Part shown: piece after piece, positions 50,838 through 58,198 of the stretch
Layout of the letters: the number at the start of each line of letters is the position of its first letter
How positions within the stretch are numbered: the first letter of the stretch is position 1
Source of the DNA: DASVFB01 sp963766345
GTDB taxonomy: Bacteria; Actinomycetota; Thermoleophilia; Gaiellales; Gaiellaceae
Assembly: GCA_963766345.1 (NCBI GenBank)
Contig: CAVXZL010000010.1
Span: 557,723 to 621,722 of the forward strand
DNA: 64,000 nucleotides
Direction: 5' to 3'
The notes under the pieces: generated by a model
What the model saw: only the letters and a program-made list of their open reading frames with translations
Told to the model about the DNA's origin: nothing
The model's database searches: none
Translations under genes and position numbers: made by a program

Positions 50838-52724
50838 GTGAACGTCTTGCTCCCAGACGGGTCGAAGCTCGAGCTGCCCGACGGCGCCACCGGTCTCGAC
50901 GCGGCACGTGCGATCGGGCCGAGGCTCGCCGAGCAGGCGGTGCTCGTCCGTTCGAACGGGAACCTCAAGGATTTGCGCGTGCCGCTCGAGGACGGCGAGG
51001 AGATCCAGATCCTGACGACGCGCGACAAGGACGACCCGGATGCGCTCTACGTGCTCCGGCATTCGTCGGCGCACCTGCTCGCCGAGGCCGTGCGGCGGCT
51101 CTACCCGGGCGTGAAGATCGCGATCGGCCCGCCGATCGAGAACGGCTTCTACTACGACTTCGAGTTCCCGGAGCCGATCCACGAGGCGGACCTCGAGCGC
51201 ATCGAGGGAGAGATCAAGCGCGAGCTGCAGGAGGGACGCGCGTGGAGCCGCGAAGAAGTGACCCCAGGTGAGGCGAAGGCGAGGTTTCCTGACGAGCCAT
51301 ACAAACGCGAGCTCGTCGACACCGCCGACGGCCAGATCAGCCTGTACACGCAGGGCGACTTCACCGACCTGTGCCGCGGCCCGCACCTCCAGGATTCGAA
51401 GCCGATCAAGGCGCTGAAGCTGACCGGCCTCGCAGGCGCGTACTGGCGCGGCGACGAGAAGAACACACAGCTGACGCGCATCTACGGCACCGCCTTCTAC
51501 GACCAGAAGGACCTCGAGGCGTACCTCGAGCGCGTCGAGGAGGCGAAGCGGCGCGACCACCGCCGGCTCGGCGTGCAGCTCGACCTCTTCCACCTCGAGG
51601 ATGCGTCGCCGGGCTCGCCGTTCTGGCACCCGAAGGGAATGGTGATCTGGAACTCGCTCGAGGACCTGCGCCGGCGCGAGAACCGCCGCCGTGGCTACGT
51701 CGAGGTGAAGACGCCGCTCCTCTACGACGAGCACACCTACGAGACCTCGGGTCACCTCCAGAACTACGAGGAGAACATCTTCTGGGTCATGGGCCACGAG
51801 GAGAGCGCGCGGCGATTCGCGCTCAAGCCGATGAACTGCCCCGGCCACATGCTCCTGTTCGGCGCGCGCGCCCGCAGCTACCGCGAGCTGCCGCTGCGAT
51901 TCGCGGAGTCGTCGACGCTGCATCGCGACGAGAAGGGCGGAACGCTGCACGGCCTGCTGCGCGTGAAGCACATCACGCAGGACGACGCGCACGTGTTCGT
52001 CACGGAAGAGCACATCCAGGACGAGATCGCCGCCATGGTCGACTTCGTCCGCTACCTCTACGACCTGTTCGGGCTCGTCCCGCGTGCGGAGCTGTCGACC
52101 AGGCCCGACAAGCGCCTTGGAACCGACGAGCAGTGGGACCGGGCCGAGGGCGCGCTCGAGCAGGCGCTGAAGCGGCACAACTTCGAATACGCGATCGGCG
52201 AGGGCGAGGGCACCTTCTACGGCCCGAAGATCGACCTGCACATGACCGACTCACTCGGCCGGTCATGGCAGATGGGAACGATTCAGCTCGACTACCAGAT
52301 GCCCGTCCGCTTCGGGCTCACGTACGTGGGCGCCGACAACGAGGAGCACCACCCGGTCGTGATCCACCGCGCGCTGCTCGGGTCGCTCGAGCGCTTCATC
52401 GGGATCCTCGTCGAGCACTACGCGGGCGCGTTTCCGTTCTGGATCGCGCCGGTCCAGATCCGGATCCTGCCCGTGGGCGACGACCACCGCGAAGCCGCCC
52501 GGGCGCTCGCCGCCAGGCTGGCCGAGTACCGGGTCGAGATCGATTCGTCCGACGAGACCGTCGGCAAGCGCATCCGCAACGCCGAGCTGGAGAAGATCCC
52601 GTACGTGATCGTGTACGGCGACAAGGAGTCCGACGAGTCGCTTGCGATTCGCGAGCACGGAGGCAGGCAGCGGACGCTCGCGCTCTCTGACTTTCGGGCC
52701 GAACTTGCTACGCTGGCCGTCTGA
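50838..52724 (+). CDS. thrS: threonyl-tRNA synthetase
   Basis: 628 residues: TGS domain (1-60), editing domain with RHSSAHLLAEAVRRLYPG near 73 and a zinc His/Cys set, the class II core with KPMNCPGHMLLFGARARSYRELP near 335-357, and the anticodon-binding C-terminus (VQIRILPVGDDHREAARALA). It charges tRNA-Thr. GTG 50838 has TATCCT eight bases upstream and no Shine-Dalgarno. It heads the thrS-infC-rpmI-rplT region, separated from infC by an attenuator-like terminator. Confidence 0.96.
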   Translation: MNVLLPDGSKLELPDGATGLDAARAIGPRLAEQAVLVRSNGNLKDLRVPLEDGEEIQILTTRDKDDPDALYVLRHSSAHLLAEAVRRLYPGVKIAIGPPIENGFYYDFEFPEPIHEADLERIEGEIKRELQEGRAWSREEVTPGEAKARFPDEPYKRELVDTADGQISLYTQGDFTDLCRGPHLQDSKPIKALKLTGLAGAYWRGDEKNTQLTRIYGTAFYDQKDLEAYLERVEEAKRRDHRRLGVQLDLFHLEDASPGSPFWHPKGMVIWNSLEDLRRRENRRRGYVEVKTPLLYDEHTYETSGHLQNYEENIFWVMGHEESARRFALKPMNCPGHMLLFGARARSYRELPLRFAESSTLHRDEKGGTLHGLLRVKHITQDDAHVFVTEEHIQDEIAAMVDFVRYLYDLFGLVPRAELSTRPDKRLGTDEQWDRAEGALEQALKRHNFEYAIGEGEGTFYGPKIDLHMTDSLGRSWQMGTIQLDYQMPVRFGLTYVGADNEEHHPVVIHRALLGSLERFIGILVEHYAGAFPFWIAPVQIRILPVGDDHREAARALAARLAEYRVEIDSSDETVGKRIRNAELEKIPYVIVYGDKESDESLAIREHGGRQRTLALSDFRAELATLAV

Positions 52725-52807
52725 CCAAGCAGGAGCGGACCGCTTCCTCACCTCCGGGGTTGCACACCTATCGGAGGTTCAACCGAGTCGTGACGACGAG
52801 GAACCGG

Positions 52808-52835
52808 CCGCTGCGTGCAGCGGTCTTTTCGTTTT
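52808..52835 (+). terminator. terminator/attenuator between thrS and infC
   Basis: CCGCTG-CGTG-CAGCGG followed by TCTTTTCGTTTT gives an intrinsic terminator in the 150-base leader upstream of infC. Such terminators in infC-rpmI-rplT leaders commonly act in autoregulation by translation-factor or L20 levels; which applies here is not visible. Confidence 0.8.
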
Positions 52836-52861
52836 CGAATTCGAGGAGGAGTAAGCACGAC

Positions 52862-52879
52862 TTGGTGAGAGCTACTTGA
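52862..52879 (+). other. five-codon mini-ORF overlapping infC start
   Basis: TTG 52862 lies ten bases after GAGGAGGAG (52844-52852) and encodes M-V-R-A-T followed by TGA, which overlaps the TTG start of infC (TTGA). The strong ribosome site is misplaced for infC itself (about 23 bases away), so infC may depend on reinitiation after this mini-ORF. Confidence 0.4.
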
Positions 52880-53610
52880 GGCCCAGGCGGCGCGCCCCCG
52901 AGCCGGCGCGTCCAGTTGTCCAGCAGGCGAGGATCAACGACGGGATCCGCGCTTCACAGGTGAGACTGGTCGACGAGGACGGCTCGCAGATAGGGATCAA
53001 ATCGACGAAGGACGCCATCGACTACGCGTTCTCGAAGAACCTCGATCTCGTCGAGGTGGCGGCGCAGGCGGATCCGCCGGTTGCCCGGGTGATGGATTAC
53101 GGCAAGTACCGCTACGAGCAGGAGCAGAAGGCAAAGCTCGCGCGGAAGCACCAGATCCAGATCAACATCAAGGAGATCAAGCTCAGACCGAAGATCGGAA
53201 TCCACGACTACAACACCAAGAAGGGCCATGTCGAGCGCTTCCTCAACCAGCGCGCCAAGGTCAAGGTCACGATCATGTTCCGCGGGCGTGAGCAGTACCA
53301 CCCGGAACGAGGCCGCGACCTGCTGATGCGGCTGGCGGAGGACGTGAAGGAGATCGGCCTGGTCGAGTCTCCGCCGCTGCAGGACGGGCGGAACATGGTG
53401 ATGGTGCTCGGGCCAACCAAGAACGCAGGAGTTGCAAAAGACGATGCCAAAGATGAAGACACACAGCGGGGCGAAGAAGCGGTTCAAGCTGAGCTCGACG
53501 GGCAAGGTGCTGCGGCGCCGGCGCCATCGGACTACCCCTCCGGGCCACCTCGTGAAGAGCAGCCCAGGGAAGCGGAAGCGGGGACGGCAGGGCGCGCTGG
53601 TCGCGTCTAG
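52876..53610 (+). CDS. infC: translation initiation factor IF-3 with long C-terminal tail
   Basis: 244 residues. The N-domain RINDGIRASQVRLVDEDGSQ lies at 19-38 and the linker Y-rich helix KNLDLVEVAAQADPPVARVMDYGKY follows (residues 54-78). The C-domain includes LRPKIGIHDYNTK and KVTIMFRGREQYHPERG. TTG 52876 is the only usual start in frame after a stop, consistent with the rare-start autoregulation known for infC. Beyond the normal end (about residue 187) an acidic, Ala/Glu/Pro-rich tail of about 55 residues continues through the rpmI gene in another frame; actinobacterial IF-3 often has such tails. Confidence 0.93.
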   Translation: MRPRRRAPEPARPVVQQARINDGIRASQVRLVDEDGSQIGIKSTKDAIDYAFSKNLDLVEVAAQADPPVARVMDYGKYRYEQEQKAKLARKHQIQINIKEIKLRPKIGIHDYNTKKGHVERFLNQRAKVKVTIMFRGREQYHPERGRDLLMRLAEDVKEIGLVESPPLQDGRNMVMVLGPTKNAGVAKDDAKDEDTQRGEEAVQAELDGQGAAAPAPSDYPSGPPREEQPREAEAGTAGRAGRV

Positions 53611-53650
53611 CGACCGGATCACCATCAAGAAGATGCTGGGGAGGGGCTAG
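53444..53650 (+). CDS. rpmI: 50S ribosomal protein L35
   Basis: 68 residues. MPKMKTHSGAKKRFKLSSTG is the diagnostic L35 N-terminus, followed by the basic RRRRHRT stretch and ITIKKMLGRG end. The first 167 bases overlap the infC tail in a different frame. AGGAG lies about 12-16 bases upstream of ATG 53444. rplT follows after two bases. Confidence 0.96.
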   Translation: MPKMKTHSGAKKRFKLSSTGKVLRRRRHRTTPPGHLVKSSPGKRKRGRQGALVASSDRITIKKMLGRG

Positions 53651-53652
53651 GG

Positions 53653-54012
53653 GTGCCGCGCGTCAAGCGTTCCGTCCACGCGCGCAAGAAGCGCCGCAAG
53701 GTCCTCTCCCAAGCGAAGGGCTACTGGGGGCTCAAGAAGTCCTCGTACCGCTACGCGAAGGAGCAGGTCGAGCACTCGCTCGCCTACGCCTACCGCGACC
53801 GCAAGAACAAGAAGCGGGCGTTCCGGCGGCTGTGGATCATCCGCATCAACGCGGCCGCGCGCGAGAACGGGCTCTCGTACAACCAGTTCATGGCGGGGCT
53901 GCGCAAAGCGGAGATTCCGCTCGACCGCAAAGTGCTCGCCGAGCTCGCGGTGAGCGATCCGCAGGCCTTCGGCGCGATCGCGCAGCAGGCCAAGTCGGCG
54001 CTCGAAGTCTGA
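53653..54012 (+). CDS. rplT: 50S ribosomal protein L20
   Basis: 119 residues, standard length. MPRVKRSVHARKKRRKVLSQ starts the protein, then GYWGLKKSSYRYAKEQ and the C-terminal RRLWIIRINAAARENGLSYN region that binds 23S rRNA. GTG 53653. Its TGA forms a CTGA junction with the DUF2332 gene. Confidence 0.97.
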   Translation: MPRVKRSVHARKKRRKVLSQAKGYWGLKKSSYRYAKEQVEHSLAYAYRDRKNKKRAFRRLWIIRINAAARENGLSYNQFMAGLRKAEIPLDRKVLAELAVSDPQAFGAIAQQAKSALEV

Positions 54013-54941
54013 CGCAGCGGGAGGTCTTCGAGGAGCAGGCCCGGCAGTGCGAGGGCCGCTCTCCTCTCTACGTGGACCTCTGCCACCGGTTCGCGGACGA
54101 CCCGGCCGTCGCCGGGATCGTCGGGCTCGAGCCTGCGTGGGACGCGCCGCTCCGGCTCCTCGGCGGCCTGCACTTCCTCGTGCTCGGCGGCGAGGCGTCG
54201 TGGGACGACCCGCTCGCTGCGCACGCGGACTTCCTCCGTGACTTCGTTCGCACGCAGAGCGTGCAGACGAACGAGGTGCAGCGCTCGTGGGTGTTGCTGC
54301 CGTGCTTTCTTCGCGCGGCCGAGCTGCTCGGGGCCGACGACCTCGACGTCGTCGAGCTGGGGCCGAGTGCCGGCCTCAACCTCGTCTGGGATCGCTACCG
54401 CTACGTCTACGCGGAGGGGGAGTGGGGACCGGAGGGATCGCCGCTTCGGTTGAGCGGTCGCGAGGAGTCGCGGGTGCCGGCGGCGCTGCTGGCCGTTGCG
54501 CCGCGCGTGACGCGCCGCGTCGGCATCGACCGCGCGCCCGTCGACGTGACGACGGACGAAGGCGCGCGCCTGCTCGAATGCTTCGTGTGGGCCGGTCAGG
54601 AAGAGCGGATGGAGCGGCTCGCGCGCGCCATCGAGGTGGTGCGTGCAAGTCCGCCGCTGCTCGTGCGCGGCGATCTCGCCGACGAGCTGCCGTCGGTGCT
54701 CGAGGATCGGCCGACGCTCGTCTTCCAGACCGCCGTCTTCCCGTACCTGTCCGCCGAGACGCGCTCCGCCGTGCGTTCCGCGCTGGAGCGCGCGCCGGCC
54801 CCGGTCGCGTTCGTCACCGCCGGGAGCCCGCGCGGCCGGGATCACGGCTGGGGCATGCGGATCGAGCTGTACCCGGGTGCTCGGCGCGAGTTCGTCGGGC
54901 ACGCCGACTTCCACGGCGCGTGGCTGGAGTACTCGTTCTGA
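54009..54941 (+). CDS. DUF2332 family protein, probable CTG start
   Basis: 310 residues. REVFEEQARQCEGRSPLYVDLC at the N-terminus (residues 4-25), VVELGPSAGLNLVWDRYRY near 118 and LVFQTAVFPYLSAE near 236 match DUF2332, a methyltransferase-like family of unknown role in actinobacteria. The conserved domain starts three residues after CTG 54009, which overlaps the rplT stop in CTGA. No ATG, GTG or TTG is available in frame near this point; the next upstream starts lie deep in rplT. CTG is therefore the best-supported start. Confidence 0.85.
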   Translation: MTQREVFEEQARQCEGRSPLYVDLCHRFADDPAVAGIVGLEPAWDAPLRLLGGLHFLVLGGEASWDDPLAAHADFLRDFVRTQSVQTNEVQRSWVLLPCFLRAAELLGADDLDVVELGPSAGLNLVWDRYRYVYAEGEWGPEGSPLRLSGREESRVPAALLAVAPRVTRRVGIDRAPVDVTTDEGARLLECFVWAGQEERMERLARAIEVVRASPPLLVRGDLADELPSVLEDRPTLVFQTAVFPYLSAETRSAVRSALERAPAPVAFVTAGSPRGRDHGWGMRIELYPGARREFVGHADFHGAWLEYSF

Positions 54942-55615
54942 TCACGTCAGCGCACAACCCGAAGCTGAAGCTGATCCGGCGGCTGCTCGGGTCGCGGCGG
55001 CAGCGCGAGAAGCAAGGGCTGTTCGTCTGCGAGGGAGACGATCTCGTCGAGGCCGCGCGCGTCGCGGGGATCGAGCCCGTCGACCTGCTCGTCGCCGGTG
55101 AGGACGTGGAGCCGGCGCTCGTCGCCGAGCTCTCGACGCTCGGCCACCCGCCGCGCGTGATCGGGATCTACCGCCGCGGAGATCTGCCGCAGGGGGCGCG
55201 GCCGTTGACGCTCGCGCTCTGGCACGTGGCCGACCCGGGCAACGTCGGCACGCTGGTGAGAACGGCCGATGCCTTCGGCGCCGGCGTGGCGCTCTCGGCA
55301 GGCTGCGCCGACCCGACGGGGCCGAAGGCGCTCCGCGCGTCGGCCGGCGCGATCTTCCGCGTGCCACTCTCGCCCTTCGACGAGGCTCCTCGTCCCTGGA
55401 CTGCGCTCGTCGCCCACGGAGCCATGCCCCGGGTCCAGGACTCGGGACATGTCCCCGGGACGTTCGTCCTCGGCGCCGAGCGCGAGGGTCTGCCTGCCGA
55501 TGTCGTCGCGCGTTGTGACTCGCAAGCGACGATCCCGCTCGAGCCCGGCGCAGAGTCGCTCAACGTGGCGGCGGCCGGCGCGATCGCGTTGTACGAAGCA
55601 CGACGGCAAGGCTGA
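54920..55615 (+). CDS. TrmH/SpoU-family RNA 2'-O-methyltransferase
   Basis: 226-231 residues. The substrate-binding N-domain starts ITSAHNPKLKLIRRLLGSR; the SPOUT core has LALWHVADPGNVGTLVRTADAFG near 90, FVLGAEREGLPADV near 182 and IPLEPGAESLNVAAAGAIALYE near 205, the knotted SAM motifs. It methylates rRNA or tRNA ribose. GTG 54920 overlaps the DUF2332 gene by 22 bases, but CTG 54938 (CTGA overlap) gives the family's canonical start exactly. The 3' end overlaps the convergent DUF2207 gene by 56 bases. Confidence 0.92.
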   Translation: MAGVLVLITSAHNPKLKLIRRLLGSRRQREKQGLFVCEGDDLVEAARVAGIEPVDLLVAGEDVEPALVAELSTLGHPPRVIGIYRRGDLPQGARPLTLALWHVADPGNVGTLVRTADAFGAGVALSAGCADPTGPKALRASAGAIFRVPLSPFDEAPRPWTALVAHGAMPRVQDSGHVPGTFVLGAEREGLPADVVARCDSQATIPLEPGAESLNVAAAGAIALYEARRQG

Positions 55616-56363
55616 GCAGGGCCACCGCGGCTGCGGCGGCGGCCCACGGCCACCACGTACGTCCGCTCGAGTTGCGTTCGGCGAGGACCTTCTCGAGGCC
55701 GGGCTTGTTCGCGACGATCAGTCCGTCCGTTGCGGCGAGGACGCTCCGTGGGAGAACCGCGCGGAGCGTGAGCGAATCCCTCGCTCCGACGTCGCGCGTC
55801 TCCACGCGGATCGCGTGGCCGGTCGTCGAGACGTCGGCATGCTCGTCACGCGGCTCGAGCCACACGATCGCGTGCCGGCGCGGCACGCGCGGCAACTCGA
55901 GGGCCGCACGCAGCGCGCCCACCTCCACCGGCCAACCGCTTTCCCAAATGGGAACGTGCAGGTCGACGACGTCGGTGTACGCCGTGCCGAAGAGCGCGAG
56001 CCGGTAGCCGAGCCGGACGGCGTGCCCGCCGCCGGGCTGGAGCCAGTCGAAGCGGACGCCGCGCGAGCCGCGGGAGATGCGGAACGTCCCCGGGCGCTTC
56101 CCGTCTCCGGGGCGGTAGCGCCGGCCGTCGACGACGAGCGACGGCTGCGCGAAGAGCTCCCCGCGCTGCATCGTCACCTGCCACGTCGTGGGCGTCGGTG
56201 CGCCTGCGGTGACCGTCATGCGCTCGAGCACGTCGAGGACGCCGTTCCGCTCGAGGGTGAAGACCGCGCGCACCGCCGGCGTCGCGGTGATCTCGGCCGC
56301 GGCCGGCCACGGCAGGACGAGCGCGCCGGCCGCGACCGCTAGGGCGAGAGGCGCGCGACCCAA
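55560..56363 (-). CDS. DUF2207-like secreted/membrane protein
   Basis: 267 residues. TTG 56363 gives a signal peptide (LALAVAAGALVLPWPAAAE), an extracytoplasmic beta-rich region with VFTLERNGVLDVLERMTV and RLALFGTAYTDVVDLHVPIW, and a single C-terminal helix (WWPWAAAAAAVALLSLAVV) with a basic tail. The N-terminal part resembles DUF2207. The function is unknown. It overlaps the upstream methyltransferase gene by 25 bases and the convergent methylase gene by 56 bases. Confidence 0.7.
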   Translation of the reverse strand: MGRAPLALAVAAGALVLPWPAAAEITATPAVRAVFTLERNGVLDVLERMTVTAGAPTPTTWQVTMQRGELFAQPSLVVDGRRYRPGDGKRPGTFRISRGSRGVRFDWLQPGGGHAVRLGYRLALFGTAYTDVVDLHVPIWESGWPVEVGALRAALELPRVPRRHAIVWLEPRDEHADVSTTGHAIRVETRDVGARDSLTLRAVLPRSVLAATDGLIVANKPGLEKVLAERNSSGRTWWPWAAAAAAVALLSLAVVLRTTRSRRPPPR

Positions 56364-57037
56364 ATCGTGTCCTCGCCACCGGTGTACGGGCGCCGGTCGA
56401 ACCAGCCGTAGCACGCGTCGACCGCGAAGCCCTCGCTCTCGAGCAACGCGCGCCACTCGGTCGCATCGAGCCACGCGAGCTGCATCGTCGAGGCGCGCTC
56501 GCCGCCGCGGACCGAGAGCGTGAGCGTGCGGGAGCCCTCGTCCCAGTCGGCCCGCTCGAAGATCTCCGGCTCGCGCTCGAGCCAGCGGCCGTTCGTCTCC
56601 TCGATGTCCTCGCGCGACGGCGTGAAGACGTCGAACACGAAGTGACCCCCGGGTGCGAGGAGACGCCGCACGGCGCGCAGCCCGCGGCGTCGCTCCTCGT
56701 CGGTGCCGAGGTGCAGCAGCGACCGGAACGGGATGATCACGAGCGGCACGCGCTCGTCCACCGGCGGGTCGCGCAGGTCGCCGAGGCGGAGGTCGAGCTC
56801 CACGCCGGCGAGCCTCGCGCGCTCCGCGCAGACCTCGAGCATCCCGGGAGACGAGTCGACGCCGATGACGCGGATCCCGTCGCACGCGATCGGAACTGCG
56901 ATGCGTCCCGTCCCGACGCCGAGCTCGACGACCGGCCCGCCGCTGCGCCGGGCCTCCTCGAGGTAGAAGGGCACGTCTTCCGTGACGCTCCGGCTCCACG
57001 CGTCGTAGATCCGTGCAATCGGGTCGTAAACGCTCAG
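56339..57037 (-). CDS. SAM-dependent methyltransferase, probable leaderless CTG start
   Basis: 232 residues from CTG 57037. The conserved N-terminal VYDPIARIYDAWSRSVTED is essential to the family and lies upstream of the first GTG (56974). Motif I is VVELGVGTGRIAVPIACDG and motif III RLLAPGGHFVFDVFTPSRED. In frame upstream of CTG there is a TAG after only three more codons and no ATG/GTG/TTG. TAGCGT (57049-57044) lies exactly six bases before CTG, the spacing seen at other leaderless starts in this window. The substrate is unknown. Confidence 0.85.
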   Translation of the reverse strand: MSVYDPIARIYDAWSRSVTEDVPFYLEEARRSGGPVVELGVGTGRIAVPIACDGIRVIGVDSSPGMLEVCAERARLAGVELDLRLGDLRDPPVDERVPLVIIPFRSLLHLGTDEERRRGLRAVRRLLAPGGHFVFDVFTPSREDIEETNGRWLEREPEIFERADWDEGSRTLTLSVRGGERASTMQLAWLDATEWRALLESEGFAVDACYGWFDRRPYTGGEDTIWVARLSP

Positions 57038-57043
57038 GCTTTC

Positions 57044-57053
57044 ACGCTATCGT
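57044..57053. promoter_or_regulatory. interlocked divergent -10 boxes
   Basis: ACGCTATCGT reads TAGCGT on the minus strand (six bases before the methyltransferase CTG) and TATCGT on the plus strand (six bases before GTG 57060). The two -10 elements share two base pairs, so the promoters should be mutually exclusive. Confidence 0.5.
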
Positions 57054-57059
57054 TCGTGC

Positions 57060-57125
57060 GTGGCCGCCACGCGCAGCGCCTTCGTGTTTATCCGGCCCCG
57101 GCCCCTCGCCGGGGACGGACGCTAG
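57060..57125 (+). CDS. candidate pheST leader peptide
   Basis: GTG 57060 opens 21 codons, MAATRSAFVFIRPRPLAGDG plus R, ending in TAG. Two Phe codons (TTC, TTT) surround a Val. A 7-bp perfect hairpin CCCCGGC / GCCGGGG (57096-57114) covers its 3' half. The arrangement recalls pheST attenuators, but two Phe codons are few. Confidence 0.4.
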   Translation: MAATRSAFVFIRPRPLAGDGR

Positions 57126-57200
57126 CGCGGCCGATCCTTGTCGAAGTGCCGGGGCGGGAACGTCTCTGCAAGCGTGGACCAACAAGGGAGAATCACGACG

Positions 57201-58197
57201 ATGGATTGGCAGCAGTACGAAAGCGACGCACAGGGCGTAATCGCCGCGGCGACCGGTGCCGCCGGCCTCGACGACGCGCGCGTGCGCTACCTCGGGCGGC
57301 GAAGCGACCTGGCGCAGGCGCTCCGCGGCGTCCGCGACCGCGAGGCCGGCATGCTGCTGAACGGCATCCGCGGGCGGCTCGAGGCTGCGGTCGCCGAGCG
57401 GCAGGACGCGATCGAGACCGAAGCGCTCGAGCGGCTCTACGCGCAGAGCTCCTTCGACGTGACGTTGCCGGGCGAGCCGTTCCGGCGCGGCCGGCTGCAT
57501 CTCCTCACTCAGGTGAAGCGTGAGATCGAGGACGTCTTCCTCGGCATGGGCTTCGAGGTCTACGAAGGCGCCGAGGTGACCGACGCCTGGCACAACTTCG
57601 ACGCGCTCACGACCGATCGCGGCCACCCCTCGCGCTCGCCGAGCGACACGTTCTATCTCAGATCAGGACGTGCTGTTGCGCACGCACACCTCGCCCGACC
57701 AGATCCGGCTGATGGAAGCTCGGCAGCCGCCGATCTACGCGATCATGCCCGGTCGCGTCTACCGGCGCGACACGCCCGACGCGACGCACTCGCCGACGTT
57801 CCTCCAGGTCGAGAGCCTCGTCGTCGACCGGGGAATCACGCTCGCCGACCTGAAGGGAACGGTGCTCCACTTCTTCCGCGCGCTGTTCGGCAACGAGCGC
57901 GAAGTCCGCATGCGAACGAGCTACTTCCCGTTCACCGAGCCGTCGGTGGAGTTCGACGTGACGTGTTTTCTGTGCAACGGACAGGGCTGTTCGGTGTGCA
58001 AGCACTCGGGCTGGATCGAGATGGGCGGCGCGGGTTGGGTCGATCCGCAGGTGTTCACCAACGTCGGCTACGACCCGGACGTCTGGTCCGGCTTCGCCTT
58101 CGGGCTCGGCATCGAGCGCATCGCGATGCTGCGTCACGGTCTCGGCGACCTGCGCCTCTTCTGGGAGAACGACGTCCGCGTGCTGGAGCAGTTCTGA
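57201..58197 (+). pseudogene. pheS: phenylalanyl-tRNA synthetase alpha subunit, +1 frameshift in this sequence
   Basis: ATG 57201 follows AAGGGAG. The frame encodes the coiled N-terminus and the catalytic start (FDVTLPGEPFRRGRLHLLTQ, WHNFDALTTDRGHPSRSPSD) to TFYL at codon 153. One extra base (A 57660) then shifts the frame. The remainder continues one frame over: DQDVLLRTHTSPDQIRLME, VYRRDTPDATHSPTFLQ, FAFGLGIERIAMLRHG, stop 58197. Total about 331 residues, normal for PheS. Because the gene is essential, unique here and followed directly by intact pheT, an assembly indel is more likely than a true mutation. Confidence 0.93.
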
Positions 58198-58198
58198 G

